DNA of 58,144 nucleotides from Bacteroidia bacterium (GCA_039924845.1 JBDTAC010000079.1:1-58144); one strand, 5' to 3'. Counted from the first letter of the stretch, positions 14,864 to 23,539 are shown. Program-made: numbers and translations. The notes: a model not told the origin generated them from the sequence alone.

Positions 14864-15433
14864 CTATTTTTCGCTTATCCAATTTTTCATTAATTGTTCT
14901 CCGTGTTCGCTCAAAATACTTTCTGGATGAAACTGGACGCCACGAACAGCATAGGTTTTATGACGTAACGCCATTATATTTTCATGATCATCAATAGCCG
15001 TAACTTCAATTTCATTTGTAATTTTTTCAGGATTTACAACCCAAGAATGATAACGTCCCGCATTGAATTTTTTCGGAATATTTTTGAATAAATAATCTTC
15101 TTTCACTACATGAATTGGTGTTGCCACGCCGTGAAAAACATTTTTTAAATTGATGAGTGAATTTCCAAAAACCTCCGCAATGGCTTGATGCCCGAGACAT
15201 ACGCCTAAAATATTTTTTTTCGGAGCGTACATTTTTATTACGTCCAATAAAATACCTGCTTCACTTGGTATTCCAGGACCAGGGGACAAAACAATTCGAT
15301 CAAATCGTTCAATTTCTGAAAGCGAAATCTGATCGTTTCGATGCACTTCCACTTTGTGATCACAAATTTTTTCAATCAAATGAACGAGATTGTACGTAAA
15401 ACTGTCGTAATTATCGAGAAGTAAAATAGTCAT
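14864..15433 (-). CDS. trpG: Anthranilate synthase glutamine amidotransferase component
   Basis: A 189-residue class I amidotransferase supplying ammonia to TrpE. LDNYDSFTYNLVHL at the N terminus, LSPGPGIPSEAG, the nucleophile block GVCLGHQAIAE, and the His/Glu of the triad in VQFHPESIL. It lies 11 bases after trpE. A stand-alone TrpG may also serve aminodeoxychorismate synthase, but operon position points to tryptophan. Confidence 0.95.
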   Translation of the reverse strand: MTILLLDNYDSFTYNLVHLIEKICDHKVEVHRNDQISLSEIERFDRIVLSPGPGIPSEAGILLDVIKMYAPKKNILGVCLGHQAIAEVFGNSLINLKNVFHGVATPIHVVKEDYLFKNIPKKFNAGRYHSWVVNPEKITNEIEVTAIDDHENIMALRHKTYAVRGVQFHPESILSEHGEQLMKNWISEK

Positions 15434-15444
15434 GTCGTTTTATT

Positions 15445-16863
15445 TTAAATTTTTTCTGCTAATTCAATTGCTTTTTTTAAAGCCGCTAATTTATTTCCAA
15501 CTTCGTTCAATTCGCTTTGTTCATTGGATGAATCTACGATTCCAGCTCCTGCCTGAGAAATTAAAAAATTATTTTTACTCAAGAAAGAACGAATCATAAT
15601 CGCGTGATTAAAATCTCCGTCGAAGCTCATAAAACCAATACAGCCACCATAAAATCCGCGATTTTTATTTTCGTATTTGCGAATTAATTGTATCGCTTTG
15701 TGTTTGGGAGCACCGGAAAGCGTGCCTGCCGGAAATGTATTGGCAACTACATTTAGAGTATTGTTTTTTTCTTTTACTTTCCCTAAAACTTTTGATACGA
15801 GGTGAATGACGTGAGAATAATAGTGCACTTCGCGAAAAATTTCCACCTTTACATTTTCGCAATTTCGGCTTAAATCATTCCTTGCTAAATCAACCAACAT
15901 CACATGTTCCGCATTTTCTTTCGCATCTATTTTTAATTTTTCAGCTAATTCTGCATCCACTTTTTCATCGTCTGTTCTGCGAAAAGTGCCTGCAATTGGG
16001 TAAATAGCCGCTGTTTTATTTTTAATCGTGATTTGCGCTTCGGGCGACGAACCGAATATTTTAAAATTTCCATAATCAAAATAAAATAAATAAGGCGAAG
16101 GATTTATCGAACGTAAAGCTCTGTAAACATTGAAATCATCACCTTGAAATTGTTGTAAAAATTGTCGCGACAAAACGATTTGAAAAACATCTCCACGATG
16201 ACAATGCGCTTTTCCTTTTCTGATAATTTCTAAAAATCCAGCATCTGAATAATTCGATTTTTCCTCACCAACAATTGTGAAAGGATACTGCGAATAATTT
16301 TTATTTTGAATGTATTTCTCAAGCGTTTCTAAGCCATCCGAAAAATTATTTTTTTGAATGGAATGTTCGAACAAATACATTTCGTTGTTAAAATGATTGA
16401 TTGCAATAACGTATTTATAAACGTGGTATAAAACATCTGGAGTTTTCGTTTTTTCATCTGTATTTTCGGGTATCTCAAGCGTTTCGAAATAACGAACGGC
16501 GTCGTAATTTATGTATCCAAATAATCCGTTGTGAATGAATTTAAAATCATTTTTCTCCGATTCGAATTGAGTTGAAAAAGCAGTTAATTCCGTTGGTACA
16601 GAAATAGTAGAATCAATCGTTATCGTATTTTCAGAACCGTCTGGAAACTGTGTAAAAATTTTATTTTCAGATACTTTAAATGTCGCTATTGCTTCGCAAC
16701 AGATATAGGAAAAACTATTTTCGTTGCCGTGATAATCGGAGCTTTCGAGTAAAATAGAATTCGCAAATTTATCACGTAATTTCAAATAAATACTCACCGG
16801 CGTGTACGTATCTGCGAGTAATTTTTTATGCTGTGTGTATATTGTATGTTTTTTAGTTTCCAT
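15445..16863 (-). CDS. trpE: Anthranilate synthase component I
   Basis: A 472-residue chorismate-utilising enzyme and first gene of the trp operon. The N-terminal ILLESSDYHGNENSFSYI contains the LLES-x10-S pattern of tryptophan feedback binding. The catalytic part carries FGSSPEAQI, YPIAGTFRR, HVMLVDLARNDLSRNC, FPAGTLSGAPKHKAIQLI and FYGGCIGF. Control looks double: allosteric inhibition by tryptophan, and the attenuator at 16889-17009 just upstream. An in-frame A/T palindrome at 16336-16361 encodes IQKNNFSDG. Confidence 0.97.
   Translation of the reverse strand: METKKHTIYTQHKKLLADTYTPVSIYLKLRDKFANSILLESSDYHGNENSFSYICCEAIATFKVSENKIFTQFPDGSENTITIDSTISVPTELTAFSTQFESEKNDFKFIHNGLFGYINYDAVRYFETLEIPENTDEKTKTPDVLYHVYKYVIAINHFNNEMYLFEHSIQKNNFSDGLETLEKYIQNKNYSQYPFTIVGEEKSNYSDAGFLEIIRKGKAHCHRGDVFQIVLSRQFLQQFQGDDFNVYRALRSINPSPYLFYFDYGNFKIFGSSPEAQITIKNKTAAIYPIAGTFRRTDDEKVDAELAEKLKIDAKENAEHVMLVDLARNDLSRNCENVKVEIFREVHYYSHVIHLVSKVLGKVKEKNNTLNVVANTFPAGTLSGAPKHKAIQLIRKYENKNRGFYGGCIGFMSFDGDFNHAIMIRSFLSKNNFLISQAGAGIVDSSNEQSELNEVGNKLAALKKAIELAEKI
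16336..16361. repeat. A/T palindrome inside trpE
   Basis: Exact core within coding sequence, read as QKNNFS. Confidence 0.75.
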
Positions 16864-16888
16864 TTTTTTATCTGTAAAGTATTAACGC

Positions 16889-16922
16889 AAAAAAGGCTTA
16901 CTGTGAACAGTAAGCCTTTTTT
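16889..16922 (-). terminator. trp operon attenuator terminator
   Basis: A near-perfect hairpin between the leader peptide and trpE: AAAAGGCTTACTGT pairs with ACAGTAAGCCTTTT, ending in a run of T on the minus strand. Its 5' arm on the minus strand (16908-16902, GTTCACA) can instead pair with TGTGAAC in the leader peptide's last codons, forming an antiterminator. It begins 26 bases upstream of the trpE start. Confidence 0.88.
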
Positions 16923-16946
16923 GTATATCGAGTTTTAATAAATACG

Positions 16947-17009
16947 TTAGCCGTTCACAAGTTCTTTTGTGAATTGCCACCATTTTTTATTTAAAACAAT
17001 TGTTCTCAT
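16947..17009 (-). CDS. trpL: trp leader peptide with tandem Trp codons
   Basis: A 20-codon frame starting ATG at 17009 and ending TAA at 16947-16949, reading MRTIVLNKKWWQFTKELVNG. Codons 10 and 11 are TGG TGG (16982-16977). Right after them TTCACAA (16973-16967) pairs with TTGTGAA (16960-16954), a pause hairpin inside the coding sequence; the latter segment can also pair with GTTCACA in the terminator stem. A ribosome stalled at the Trp codons would cover the first arm, free the second and prevent termination. This is classical transcription attenuation. The 5' leader is very short, about 12 bases from the predicted transcription start. Confidence 0.87.
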   Translation of the reverse strand: MRTIVLNKKWWQFTKELVNG

Positions 17010-17027
17010 TTTTCAGATGATATGGGA

Positions 17028-17035
17028 CAAATGTA
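17028..17035 (-). promoter_or_regulatory. Bacteroidota -7 box (TACATTTG) for the trp operon
   Basis: It matches TAnnTTTG and lies 19 bases upstream of the leader-peptide ATG, which places the transcription start about 12 bases before that ATG. An A-rich tract follows upstream; no clear -33 TTG. Confidence 0.6.
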
Positions 17036-17127
17036 AATTATTTTTTTGAAATACCGTTTTTCTGCGATAAAAAATTTAATTTTAAACTCGTTTAAATTAT
17101 TCTATTTTCAGTATTAAATCTCCGTAA

Positions 17128-17835
17128 ATGCTTGCACACAAAGGAATATCATCCAGTATTATACTTTCTTTTTTATTGATTTTTAATTTTTCTGCGAAAG
17201 CGCAACGTTTTCAAACAGGAATTACATTTGGTCCTGCGATGACAACCGTAAATGGGATAGACACGAAAGATTATGATAACGATGCGTATAAATTAGGATT
17301 TACACTGGGAGCCTTTGCCAATACTCACATCAGCGATAAAAATATTCTTCAATTTGAAATAAATTTCACACAAGCAGGCGCTACACAAGCACCCGATTCT
17401 TTAAATAATAGTTCATTTCGACTTACTTTAAATTATCTGAATGCGGGCGTTTTAATCCGGCATCGAATACGGTTTAAAATGTCTGGAAAGCTGGTGGACA
17501 AAGTAGATTTGGAGGCAGGAGTAGCTGTTGGAAGATTACTAAGTTCCTCTTTTGTTGAGAATACATACAGCGTTCCGCTCACCTCAGCAAATTACAACAC
17601 CACTGATATCAATGCTTTTGCAGGTATTGATTATAGTTTTTCACAACGCTTTTATTTTTGTGCACGATACAGCAATTCCCTGCAACCATTGGTAAAAAGA
17701 GATTATACACCTTATTATGCTTCTTATTATACTTGGAATAAAGGAAATAATATGATATTTGATTTTTCTTTCCACATTCTTTTAGGAAAAAGAAATACGG
17801 ATGCAGCCGCTAATTTGAATCCGACTACAAAATAA
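17128..17835 (+). CDS. PorT-family outer-membrane beta-barrel protein
   Basis: A 235-residue protein with a signal peptide (about 1-25, ending AKAQ) followed by alternating beta strands: FQTGITFGPAMTTVNG, KLGFTLGAFANTHISD, LQFEINFTQAGA, FRLTLNYLNAGVLIRHRI, YFCARYSNSLQPLV, and a C-terminal strand MIFDFSFHILLGK. This fits the OMP_b-brl_2/PorT family common in Bacteroidota. Specific function unknown. It is transcribed away from trp, divergently. Confidence 0.75.
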   Translation: MLAHKGISSSIILSFLLIFNFSAKAQRFQTGITFGPAMTTVNGIDTKDYDNDAYKLGFTLGAFANTHISDKNILQFEINFTQAGATQAPDSLNNSSFRLTLNYLNAGVLIRHRIRFKMSGKLVDKVDLEAGVAVGRLLSSSFVENTYSVPLTSANYNTTDINAFAGIDYSFSQRFYFCARYSNSLQPLVKRDYTPYYASYYTWNKGNNMIFDFSFHILLGKRNTDAAANLNPTTK

Positions 17836-17854
17836 ATTATTATTCAATAATGAG

Positions 17855-17880
17855 CCTTCAAAAAAATAATTTTTCAGAAG
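17855..17880. repeat. Dispersed A/T palindrome
   Basis: Exact core with CTTC and GAAG arms, between two convergent genes (OM barrel on plus, glycosyltransferase on minus). Confidence 0.85.
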
Positions 17881-17884
17881 TACA

Positions 17885-18976
17885 TTACGTACGTTTCAAT
17901 AATGCATTGAAACAATCCAAATAACGCTGTTTTTGTGATTCAACAGAATATTTCTCGATAACCGATTTGCGTGCTTCTTTTCCTATTTTTTCGCGCAATT
18001 CAGGCGATTCAATCAGCAAAGAAAGTTTTTCAATCCATTCATTTTCCGACACTGCCAAAAAACCATTTATGCCGTCCTCAATAATATCCGTATTTACGCC
18101 TACTGGCGACATAATTGCAGGAATTTCCATCGCCATGTACGACAAGCCTTTCAGTCCACATTTCCCTTTCGTCCATTCATCATCCGGCAAAGGCATTATG
18201 CCAATGTCAATTTTTGAAAGTTCTTCGATTTCGGTTTCACTATTCCACTCAATTCCTTTCACATCAATGCTTTCATTAAAATAATTTGGATCGCCAATCA
18301 CCTTTATTTCAATTTTATCTTGGTACTTTTCTTTTATCTTTTTCAGAAAAGAAACTGCGTGTTCAAAATGTTTAATCGTAGTGATACTACCTGTCCAACC
18401 AATACAAACTTTGTTTTTATTAGTTGCTGAAAAATTAATTTTTCGATGATAATTGGTATCAATTGTGGTAGGAATAATTACGACGTTTTCATTGTGGTGT
18501 TTAGCATAATCCGCTAAATAGTTGTTTCCTGCAATCACTAAATCCGCCATCGAAATCAACTTTACCGTTTTACCTGGGCTTTTGAGCCAACCTAATTTTT
18601 TATTGGCGTCCGAAACATCCAAATGCCAAATGGCATCGTCAAAATCATACACAAATTTGACTTTTTTCTTACGTATTTGACGCGCAAAAAAAGTAGAACC
18701 TGTCATGAATGCCTCGCGCTGAATAAAAACAATGTCATAATCGGAAGCGTGCCACACATCCATTTGACGCTTTAATGCACTTCTTAAAAAAATATACAAC
18801 TTAGCGTGAAAACTACCCGGTTTATAAAAAAGCTGGTCGTTTTTTTCAGAAATCAAATAAGATAAATGATAGTCAAATCCATTTTCTTTCAGAAAACTAA
18901 AATATTGTTCAAATCGAAAACGCTGGCTGGGCGAACGATTTGGACGATGTGCTGCTATAAATAAAATTCGCGGCAT
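17885..18976 (-). CDS. GT4-like glycosyltransferase
   Basis: A 363-residue GT-B enzyme, probably building cell-surface polysaccharide. N-terminal MPRILFIAAHRPNRSPSQRFRFEQYFSFL; C-terminal donor-binding half with CIGWTGSITTIKHFEHAVSFL, IDIGIMPLPDDEWTKGKCGLKGLSYMAMEIPAIMSPVGVN and the DII-DGINGFLA loop. Start ATG 18976 is preferred over an in-frame ATG at 19027, because a TATATTTG promoter box lies at 19025-19032. It is divergent from the CapD-like gene, which also acts in polysaccharide synthesis. An A/T palindrome variant at 18426-18446 is in-frame (RKINFSA). Confidence 0.85.
   Translation of the reverse strand: MPRILFIAAHRPNRSPSQRFRFEQYFSFLKENGFDYHLSYLISEKNDQLFYKPGSFHAKLYIFLRSALKRQMDVWHASDYDIVFIQREAFMTGSTFFARQIRKKKVKFVYDFDDAIWHLDVSDANKKLGWLKSPGKTVKLISMADLVIAGNNYLADYAKHHNENVVIIPTTIDTNYHRKINFSATNKNKVCIGWTGSITTIKHFEHAVSFLKKIKEKYQDKIEIKVIGDPNYFNESIDVKGIEWNSETEIEELSKIDIGIMPLPDDEWTKGKCGLKGLSYMAMEIPAIMSPVGVNTDIIEDGINGFLAVSENEWIEKLSLLIESPELREKIGKEARKSVIEKYSVESQKQRYLDCFNALLKRT
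18426..18446. repeat. A/T palindrome variant inside glycosyltransferase
   Basis: AATT-centred core, read as RKINFSA. Confidence 0.5.
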
Positions 18977-19024
18977 AGAAGTTTCTGTTGGGTTTAATTT
19001 TACAAATCTGTAAAAATAAAAACG

Positions 19025-19032
19025 CAAATATA
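19025..19032 (-). promoter_or_regulatory. Bacteroidota -7 box (TATATTTG), glycosyltransferase side
   Basis: Minus-strand TATATTTG, 49 bases upstream of ATG 18976. It faces away from an identical box on the plus strand at 19062. Confidence 0.6.
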
Positions 19033-19061
19033 CGGTTTGAAAACCAAAACACTTATTTAGC

Positions 19062-19069
19062 TATATTTG
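19062..19069 (+). promoter_or_regulatory. Bacteroidota -7 box (TATATTTG), CapD-like side
   Basis: Plus-strand TATATTTG 15 bases before ATG 19084. It fixes the start of the downstream gene, since an earlier in-frame start at 18988 would precede the promoter. Confidence 0.65.
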
Positions 19070-19083
19070 AGCACTCTTTTTAT

Positions 19084-20973
19084 ATGAAAAAACTCAATTT
19101 CATTTTCGTTAAAAATATGCCCCGTTGGATTATTTTTTTCATAGACATGGGGATATGTCTATTTTCACTGATTTTAGCCTATTTAGTTCGATTTAATTTT
19201 GCCATTCCGAGAATCGAAATTATCAATTTCCAAATTGTTTTTCCTTGCGTATTGGGCGTTAGAGCCATTAGTTTTTATTTCTCGAAAACCTATCAAGGCA
19301 TTGTAAAATTTACGAGCAGTAAAGATGCGCAGCGTATATTTATTGTAGTCACTATCGACACACTTGTGTTTGTTTTAATCAATATCATCACCTATAAATT
19401 TATCAACAAAACATTTCCGATTCCCTTTTCCATCATTATTATAGATTACATGGCGAGTGCATTTTTACTGATTAGTTTGCGCGTTTTATTCAAAGCTTTG
19501 TATATGGAATTGACTAATCCGACCAAAAATAAAAAAAATGTAATCATTTTTGGAGCGGGTAAATCAGGAATTATCACGCTGCGAACGCTTGACAGAGATG
19601 CCGGGACAAAATACAAAGTATTGGCTTTTGTGGATGATGATAAAAAAAAACAAGGCAAAAAAATTGAAGGAGTTAGCATTCATTCTTTTGAAGAGTTGCC
19701 GGAAATGCTAAAAAGAACCACCATTGCACATTTAATTATTTCCGTTCAACATCTTAGTCCGCAACGTAAACAAGCCATCGTAGATATTTGTCTCAACAAC
19801 AATACAAAAGTTCTGAATGTGCCGCCTGTAAACAATTGGATTAACGGAGAACTCAGTTTTAAGCAAATTAAAAAAGTAAAAATTGAGGAGTTATTAGAGC
19901 GCGATCCGATTCAACTCGACAAAGAAAATATCGAAAAACAATTGACCGGAAAAATAATTTTGGTAACGGGAGCGGCTGGTTCTATTGGAAGTGAAATGGT
20001 ACGACAAATTATTCGTTTTCATCCGAAAAAAATAATTTTGTTGGATCAAGCGGAATCTCCTTTGCACGATATGCAATTGGAATTGACAGAAAAATACAGT
20101 TCTACCGCTTTTGAAATTGTGATGGGAGATATTCGAAATAAAGAACGAATGTTTAATGTTTTCAATACATTTAAGCCACAAATAGTATTTCACGCGGCGG
20201 CTTACAAACACGTACCGATGATGGAAAACAATCCATCGGAATCTATTCTCACCAACGTACTCGGAACAAAAAATTTAGCCGATTTATCCGTTGATTTTAA
20301 GGTAGAAAAGATGGTGTTAATTTCGACAGACAAAGCTGTTAATCCAAGTAATGTGATGGGTGCCTCCAAACGCATTGCAGAAATTTACAGTCAATCATTA
20401 AATAAAATTTCAACCACTACAAAATTTATTACCACACGCTTCGGAAACGTTCTTGGATCAAACGGTTCGGTGATTCCACACTTTCGCCAACAAATCGAAA
20501 ATGGCGGACCAATTACGATTACTCATCCCGAAATTACGCGTTATTTTATGACGATTCCGGAAGCCTGTCAATTGGTTTTGGAAGCCGGTGCCATGGGAAA
20601 GGGCGGAGAAATTTTTATTTTCGACATGGGAAAATCGGTGAAGATTATTGATCTCGCAAAAAAAATGATTTTACTTTCGGGATTGGAATTAAATAAGGAT
20701 ATTCAAATTATTTACACAGGTTTACGTCCGGGCGAAAAATTATTTGAAGAGTTATTAAACGACAAAGAAAAAACAATTCCCACACACCATTCTCAAATAT
20801 TAATTGCCAAAGTAAAAGAGTACGATTTCACCATTATCACCTCTGAAATTACTGATTTAATAGGTCTTTTCAACAAACAAAACAACCAAGCCATTGTTCA
20901 AAAAATGAAACAATTGGTGCCAGAATTTAAAAGCAATAATTCTGTTTACGAGCAATTGGACGTTGAAAATTAA
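19084..20973 (+). CDS. CapD/WbpM-like membrane NDP-sugar dehydratase/epimerase
   Basis: A 629-residue protein. About 1-140 hold four hydrophobic segments (WIIFFIDMGICLFSLILAYLVRF first). Then an N-terminal Rossmann domain with NVIIFGAGKSGIITLRTL and a catalytic SDR-type Rossmann domain with KIILVTGAAGSIGSEMVRQI, FHAAAYKHVPMMENNP and LISTDKAVNPSNVMGASKRIAE, in which the usual Tyr of YxxxK is Met (MGASK), as in WbpM/FlaA1 relatives. These enzymes make 4-keto-6-deoxy sugar nucleotides for O-antigen or capsule. The stop codon lies in an A/T palindrome variant. Start chosen from the promoter at 19062. Confidence 0.92.
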   Translation: MKKLNFIFVKNMPRWIIFFIDMGICLFSLILAYLVRFNFAIPRIEIINFQIVFPCVLGVRAISFYFSKTYQGIVKFTSSKDAQRIFIVVTIDTLVFVLINIITYKFINKTFPIPFSIIIIDYMASAFLLISLRVLFKALYMELTNPTKNKKNVIIFGAGKSGIITLRTLDRDAGTKYKVLAFVDDDKKKQGKKIEGVSIHSFEELPEMLKRTTIAHLIISVQHLSPQRKQAIVDICLNNNTKVLNVPPVNNWINGELSFKQIKKVKIEELLERDPIQLDKENIEKQLTGKIILVTGAAGSIGSEMVRQIIRFHPKKIILLDQAESPLHDMQLELTEKYSSTAFEIVMGDIRNKERMFNVFNTFKPQIVFHAAAYKHVPMMENNPSESILTNVLGTKNLADLSVDFKVEKMVLISTDKAVNPSNVMGASKRIAEIYSQSLNKISTTTKFITTRFGNVLGSNGSVIPHFRQQIENGGPITITHPEITRYFMTIPEACQLVLEAGAMGKGGEIFIFDMGKSVKIIDLAKKMILLSGLELNKDIQIIYTGLRPGEKLFEELLNDKEKTIPTHHSQILIAKVKEYDFTIITSEITDLIGLFNKQNNQAIVQKMKQLVPEFKSNNSVYEQLDVEN

Positions 20974-20981
20974 TTTTTCGT
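20962..20981. repeat. A/T palindrome variant at end of CapD-like gene
   Basis: GAAAATTAATTTTTC core; it contains the TAA stop (20971-20973). Confidence 0.6.
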
Positions 20982-21014
20982 AAATTCGTAATTATTCGAT
21001 ATTCGTAACCGCTC

Positions 21015-21431
21015 ATGAATGCTTTCAAACAAAAAACGCCAATACAAATCCGCTTTAAAGATGTGGATCAAATGGGGCACGTGAACAACGCCAATTACAT
21101 CACGTATTTCGAGTACGCACGCATGGATTATTTCAGAGCGTTGATGGGAAATAATCAAAAAATTGATTGGCAAAACGAAGGCGTGATTATTGCAAAAGTA
21201 GAAATGGAATACAAACATCCCATTGTGTTGGACGATGAAATCCATTGCTATACGTGGGTTTCCAAGTTAGGTACAAAAAGTTTCGATATGAATTGTTGCA
21301 TCGTAAAAATAGAAAACGGAAAGGAAATTGAATGTGCCAGCGGAATGGCAATATTGGTTTGTTTCAATTACACCAAGCAAAGCAGCATTCCGATTCCTGA
21401 AAAATGGAAACTGAAAATACAAGCTGTTTAA
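21015..21431 (+). CDS. Acyl-CoA thioesterase, 4HBT hotdog fold
   Basis: A 138-residue single-domain hotdog protein. IRFKDVDQMGHVNNANYITYFEYARMDYFRAL is the 4HBT (YbgC/FadM-like) signature with the catalytic-helix Asp before GHVNN. It hydrolyses acyl-CoA thioesters; chain preference cannot be inferred. It starts 41 bases after the CapD-like gene and ends in an A/T palindrome that holds its TAA. Confidence 0.88.
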   Translation: MNAFKQKTPIQIRFKDVDQMGHVNNANYITYFEYARMDYFRALMGNNQKIDWQNEGVIIAKVEMEYKHPIVLDDEIHCYTWVSKLGTKSFDMNCCIVKIENGKEIECASGMAILVCFNYTKQSSIPIPEKWKLKIQAV

Positions 21432-21447
21432 AAAATAATTTTTCAAG
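21426..21447. repeat. Dispersed A/T palindrome
   Basis: Exact core; the TAA stop of the thioesterase (21429-21431) lies at its left edge. Confidence 0.82.
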
Positions 21448-21461
21448 CGATAAAAAAGACG

Positions 21462-21484
21462 TTTCAAAAAAATAATTTTTCGAT
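21462..21484. repeat. Dispersed A/T palindrome
   Basis: Exact core, only 15 bases from the previous copy and 16 bases before the TPR gene start. Confidence 0.85.
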
Positions 21485-21499
21485 TCAATTTAATTGTCC

Positions 21500-22540
21500 A
21501 TGAAATTTTTATTTCTTTTTGGAATAATTAGTTTACTCTCCTTTCGGTCGTTCTCACAGACAACTGCGGATGACTTTCTGAAACTCGGACAAAAAAATGA
21601 TAGTTTAAAAGAGTATAAAGAGGCACTTAAAAGTTACGATAAAGCTATTCGATTAAAGCCTGATTATGCGCTTGTCTTCAATAAAATGGGACTCGATAAT
21701 TATAAATTGAAAAAATACAAAGAGGCAATTCTTCTTTTTAATAAAGCCATAACAAATTACCCAAAATACGCAGAAGCCTTTTATAATCGGGCTTTGACAG
21801 AGATTCAAATTCCGGATGGACCAAGCGCTCTTCGTGATTTAGATAAATCAATTGACCTAAACGACGCCAATGCCGATGCTTTTTTTTATCGTGGATTTGT
21901 GAAAAGTAAAATGAATAAACCCATTGATGCTATTAGTGATTTCGATAAAACCATTGAATTAAAGGATAACAATATCAAAGCGTATATTTTTCGTGCTGAC
22001 GAAAAAATAAAGCTCGGAAAAACAACGGAAGCACTTGCTGATTATAATAAAGCCTATGAGATTCAGCCAGATTCTGCCAATTCTGATTTTTTTACGAAAC
22101 GAGCAAACGCCAAATTTAAAAATCATGATTTTAAAAATGCCATAAGCGATTATAATTCTGCCATCGGATTGGACGATAAAAATTTAGAAGCATACATCAA
22201 TAGAGCAGCAGCAAAATTAACGGTTAGCGACTGTCAAGGCGCATTAAGCGACAGCGAAACAGCATTAAAAATGGATAAAAAAAATTACAAAGCACTTAAT
22301 TTTAAAGGTACTGCTGAGACTGGTTTGAAAGACTACAGAAATGCCATTATGGATTTGGATGAGTCTATAAAAATCAATCCAAATTATTCGCAAGCCTTTG
22401 TAAATAGAGCTGCTGCAAAATATTTATCGGGTGATAAAAAAGGAGCTTGTGTTGATTTATATACTGCTGATGGATTGGGCGATAAGATGGCAAACGGCTT
22501 AATCGAAAAACATTGTGGAAGCGATCAAATTGAGCGTTGA
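21500..22540 (+). CDS. Secreted TPR-repeat protein
   Basis: A 346-residue protein: signal peptide 1-20 (LFLFGIISLLSFRSFSQ), then about eight tetratricopeptide repeats of 34 residues (for example YKEALKSYDKAIRLKPDYALVFNKMGLDNYKL). A C-terminal segment YLSGDKKGACVDLYTADGLG ends the array. TPR arrays bind protein partners; no enzymatic domain is visible. ATG 21500 is chosen over the in-frame TTG at 21494. Its TGA stop lies in an A/T palindrome. Confidence 0.85.
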   Translation: MKFLFLFGIISLLSFRSFSQTTADDFLKLGQKNDSLKEYKEALKSYDKAIRLKPDYALVFNKMGLDNYKLKKYKEAILLFNKAITNYPKYAEAFYNRALTEIQIPDGPSALRDLDKSIDLNDANADAFFYRGFVKSKMNKPIDAISDFDKTIELKDNNIKAYIFRADEKIKLGKTTEALADYNKAYEIQPDSANSDFFTKRANAKFKNHDFKNAISDYNSAIGLDDKNLEAYINRAAAKLTVSDCQGALSDSETALKMDKKNYKALNFKGTAETGLKDYRNAIMDLDESIKINPNYSQAFVNRAAAKYLSGDKKGACVDLYTADGLGDKMANGLIEKHCGSDQIER

Positions 22541-22558
22541 AAAATTATTTTTTCAAAC
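22536..22558. repeat. Dispersed A/T palindrome
   Basis: Exact core between convergent genes; it holds the TGA stop (22538-22540) of the TPR gene. Confidence 0.85.
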
Positions 22559-22563
22559 CGATT

Positions 22564-23535
22564 TTAGAGTAATTGTTTCACGTCAATTCCTAAAGCACAT
22601 TTAAAATGTTTTTTTGGACAAGCAGCATGTCCGTGCAAGCCACAGGGGCGACAATCCAGCAATTCATTAATTTCTACAACACGTGCATTATCCGACAATG
22701 GACCAAAACCAAAACTGGGAACGGTGGAACAAAAAATAGCTGTAACAGGTGCATTCATTGCAGAAGCAATGTGCAAAGGCGCGGAATCATTTACGTAATT
22801 CATTTCGGCATCACGCATCAGCGCAGCCGATTCTAAAAAATTAATTTTACCAGCAAGGTTTTCTACATTTTTATTTCCACTTTCTATTTTGATGTATTCG
22901 CACAAATCGTAATCTGTAGGAGATCCCAACAGAAAAAATTTTTTTTCAATCGAACTATTTTTAATTAATTCAATCCATTTTTCTTTCGGAAATTGTTTCG
23001 TAAACCAAATAGAAGCCGGAGCAATACAAAAATATTTTTGCGTTTTATATTTTTCAACACTTAAAAAATTATTTTTTGAAGGATACAATTTTGGTTTCAC
23101 AGAAACGCCATCTGTCAAGGCTTTTATCAATTCTTGATTGCGATCAATTTCGTACTTCTTCCCTCCTATTTCGTGTTTTATTTTGGTCGTGAATAAAAAA
23201 GAAAAGGGATTTTTTTCAAATCCAATTTTTTGTTTCGCGCCCGAAAATGCTATTAAAAATCCAGAAGAAGCAAAACGCTGAAGATTAATAACAACGTCGT
23301 ATTTTTCTTTTTCAATCTTTTTATGAAGTAAAAAAAGATTTTTCAGTTTGTTCTTTTTCTTATCCCAAACTAACGTTTGATGAATGTATGGATGGCCTTC
23401 CAATAAAGACTCATTGCCCTTTCGCAACAAAAAATCAATTTCAGCAATTGGATGAAATTGATGTAATTTTTCTACTAAAGAAGTAGCCAAAATAACATCG
23501 CCAATAAAAGCCGTTTGCAGAATGAGCAGTTTCAT
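22564..23535 (-). CDS. Glycosyltransferase family 9 (heptosyltransferase-like)
   Basis: A 323-residue GT-B enzyme of LPS core synthesis type. LILQTAFIGDVILATSLVEKLHQFHP is the N-terminal GT9 block (acceptor side), DVVINLQRFASSGFLIAFSGAKQKIGF is conserved, and FCIAPASIWFTKQFPKEKW and NYVNDSAPLHIASAMNAPVTAIF form the nucleotide-sugar binding half. It is the third gene after lon and a coiled-coil protein on the minus strand, each spaced about 20 bases with an A/T palindrome between. An in-frame palindrome at 23059-23083 encodes PSKNNFLS. Confidence 0.88.
   Translation of the reverse strand: MKLLILQTAFIGDVILATSLVEKLHQFHPIAEIDFLLRKGNESLLEGHPYIHQTLVWDKKKNKLKNLFLLHKKIEKEKYDVVINLQRFASSGFLIAFSGAKQKIGFEKNPFSFLFTTKIKHEIGGKKYEIDRNQELIKALTDGVSVKPKLYPSKNNFLSVEKYKTQKYFCIAPASIWFTKQFPKEKWIELIKNSSIEKKFFLLGSPTDYDLCEYIKIESGNKNVENLAGKINFLESAALMRDAEMNYVNDSAPLHIASAMNAPVTAIFCSTVPSFGFGPLSDNARVVEINELLDCRPCGLHGHAACPKKHFKCALGIDVKQLL
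23059..23083. repeat. A/T palindrome inside GT9 gene
   Basis: Exact core in coding sequence, read as SKNNF. Confidence 0.75.
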
Positions 23536-23539
23536 GGTC

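Noticed and set aside
18988-19083. Start at 18988 for the CapD-like gene
   Set aside because: The first 32 residues would be encoded upstream of the promoter box and have no family resemblance; ATG 19084 begins the normal membrane segment.
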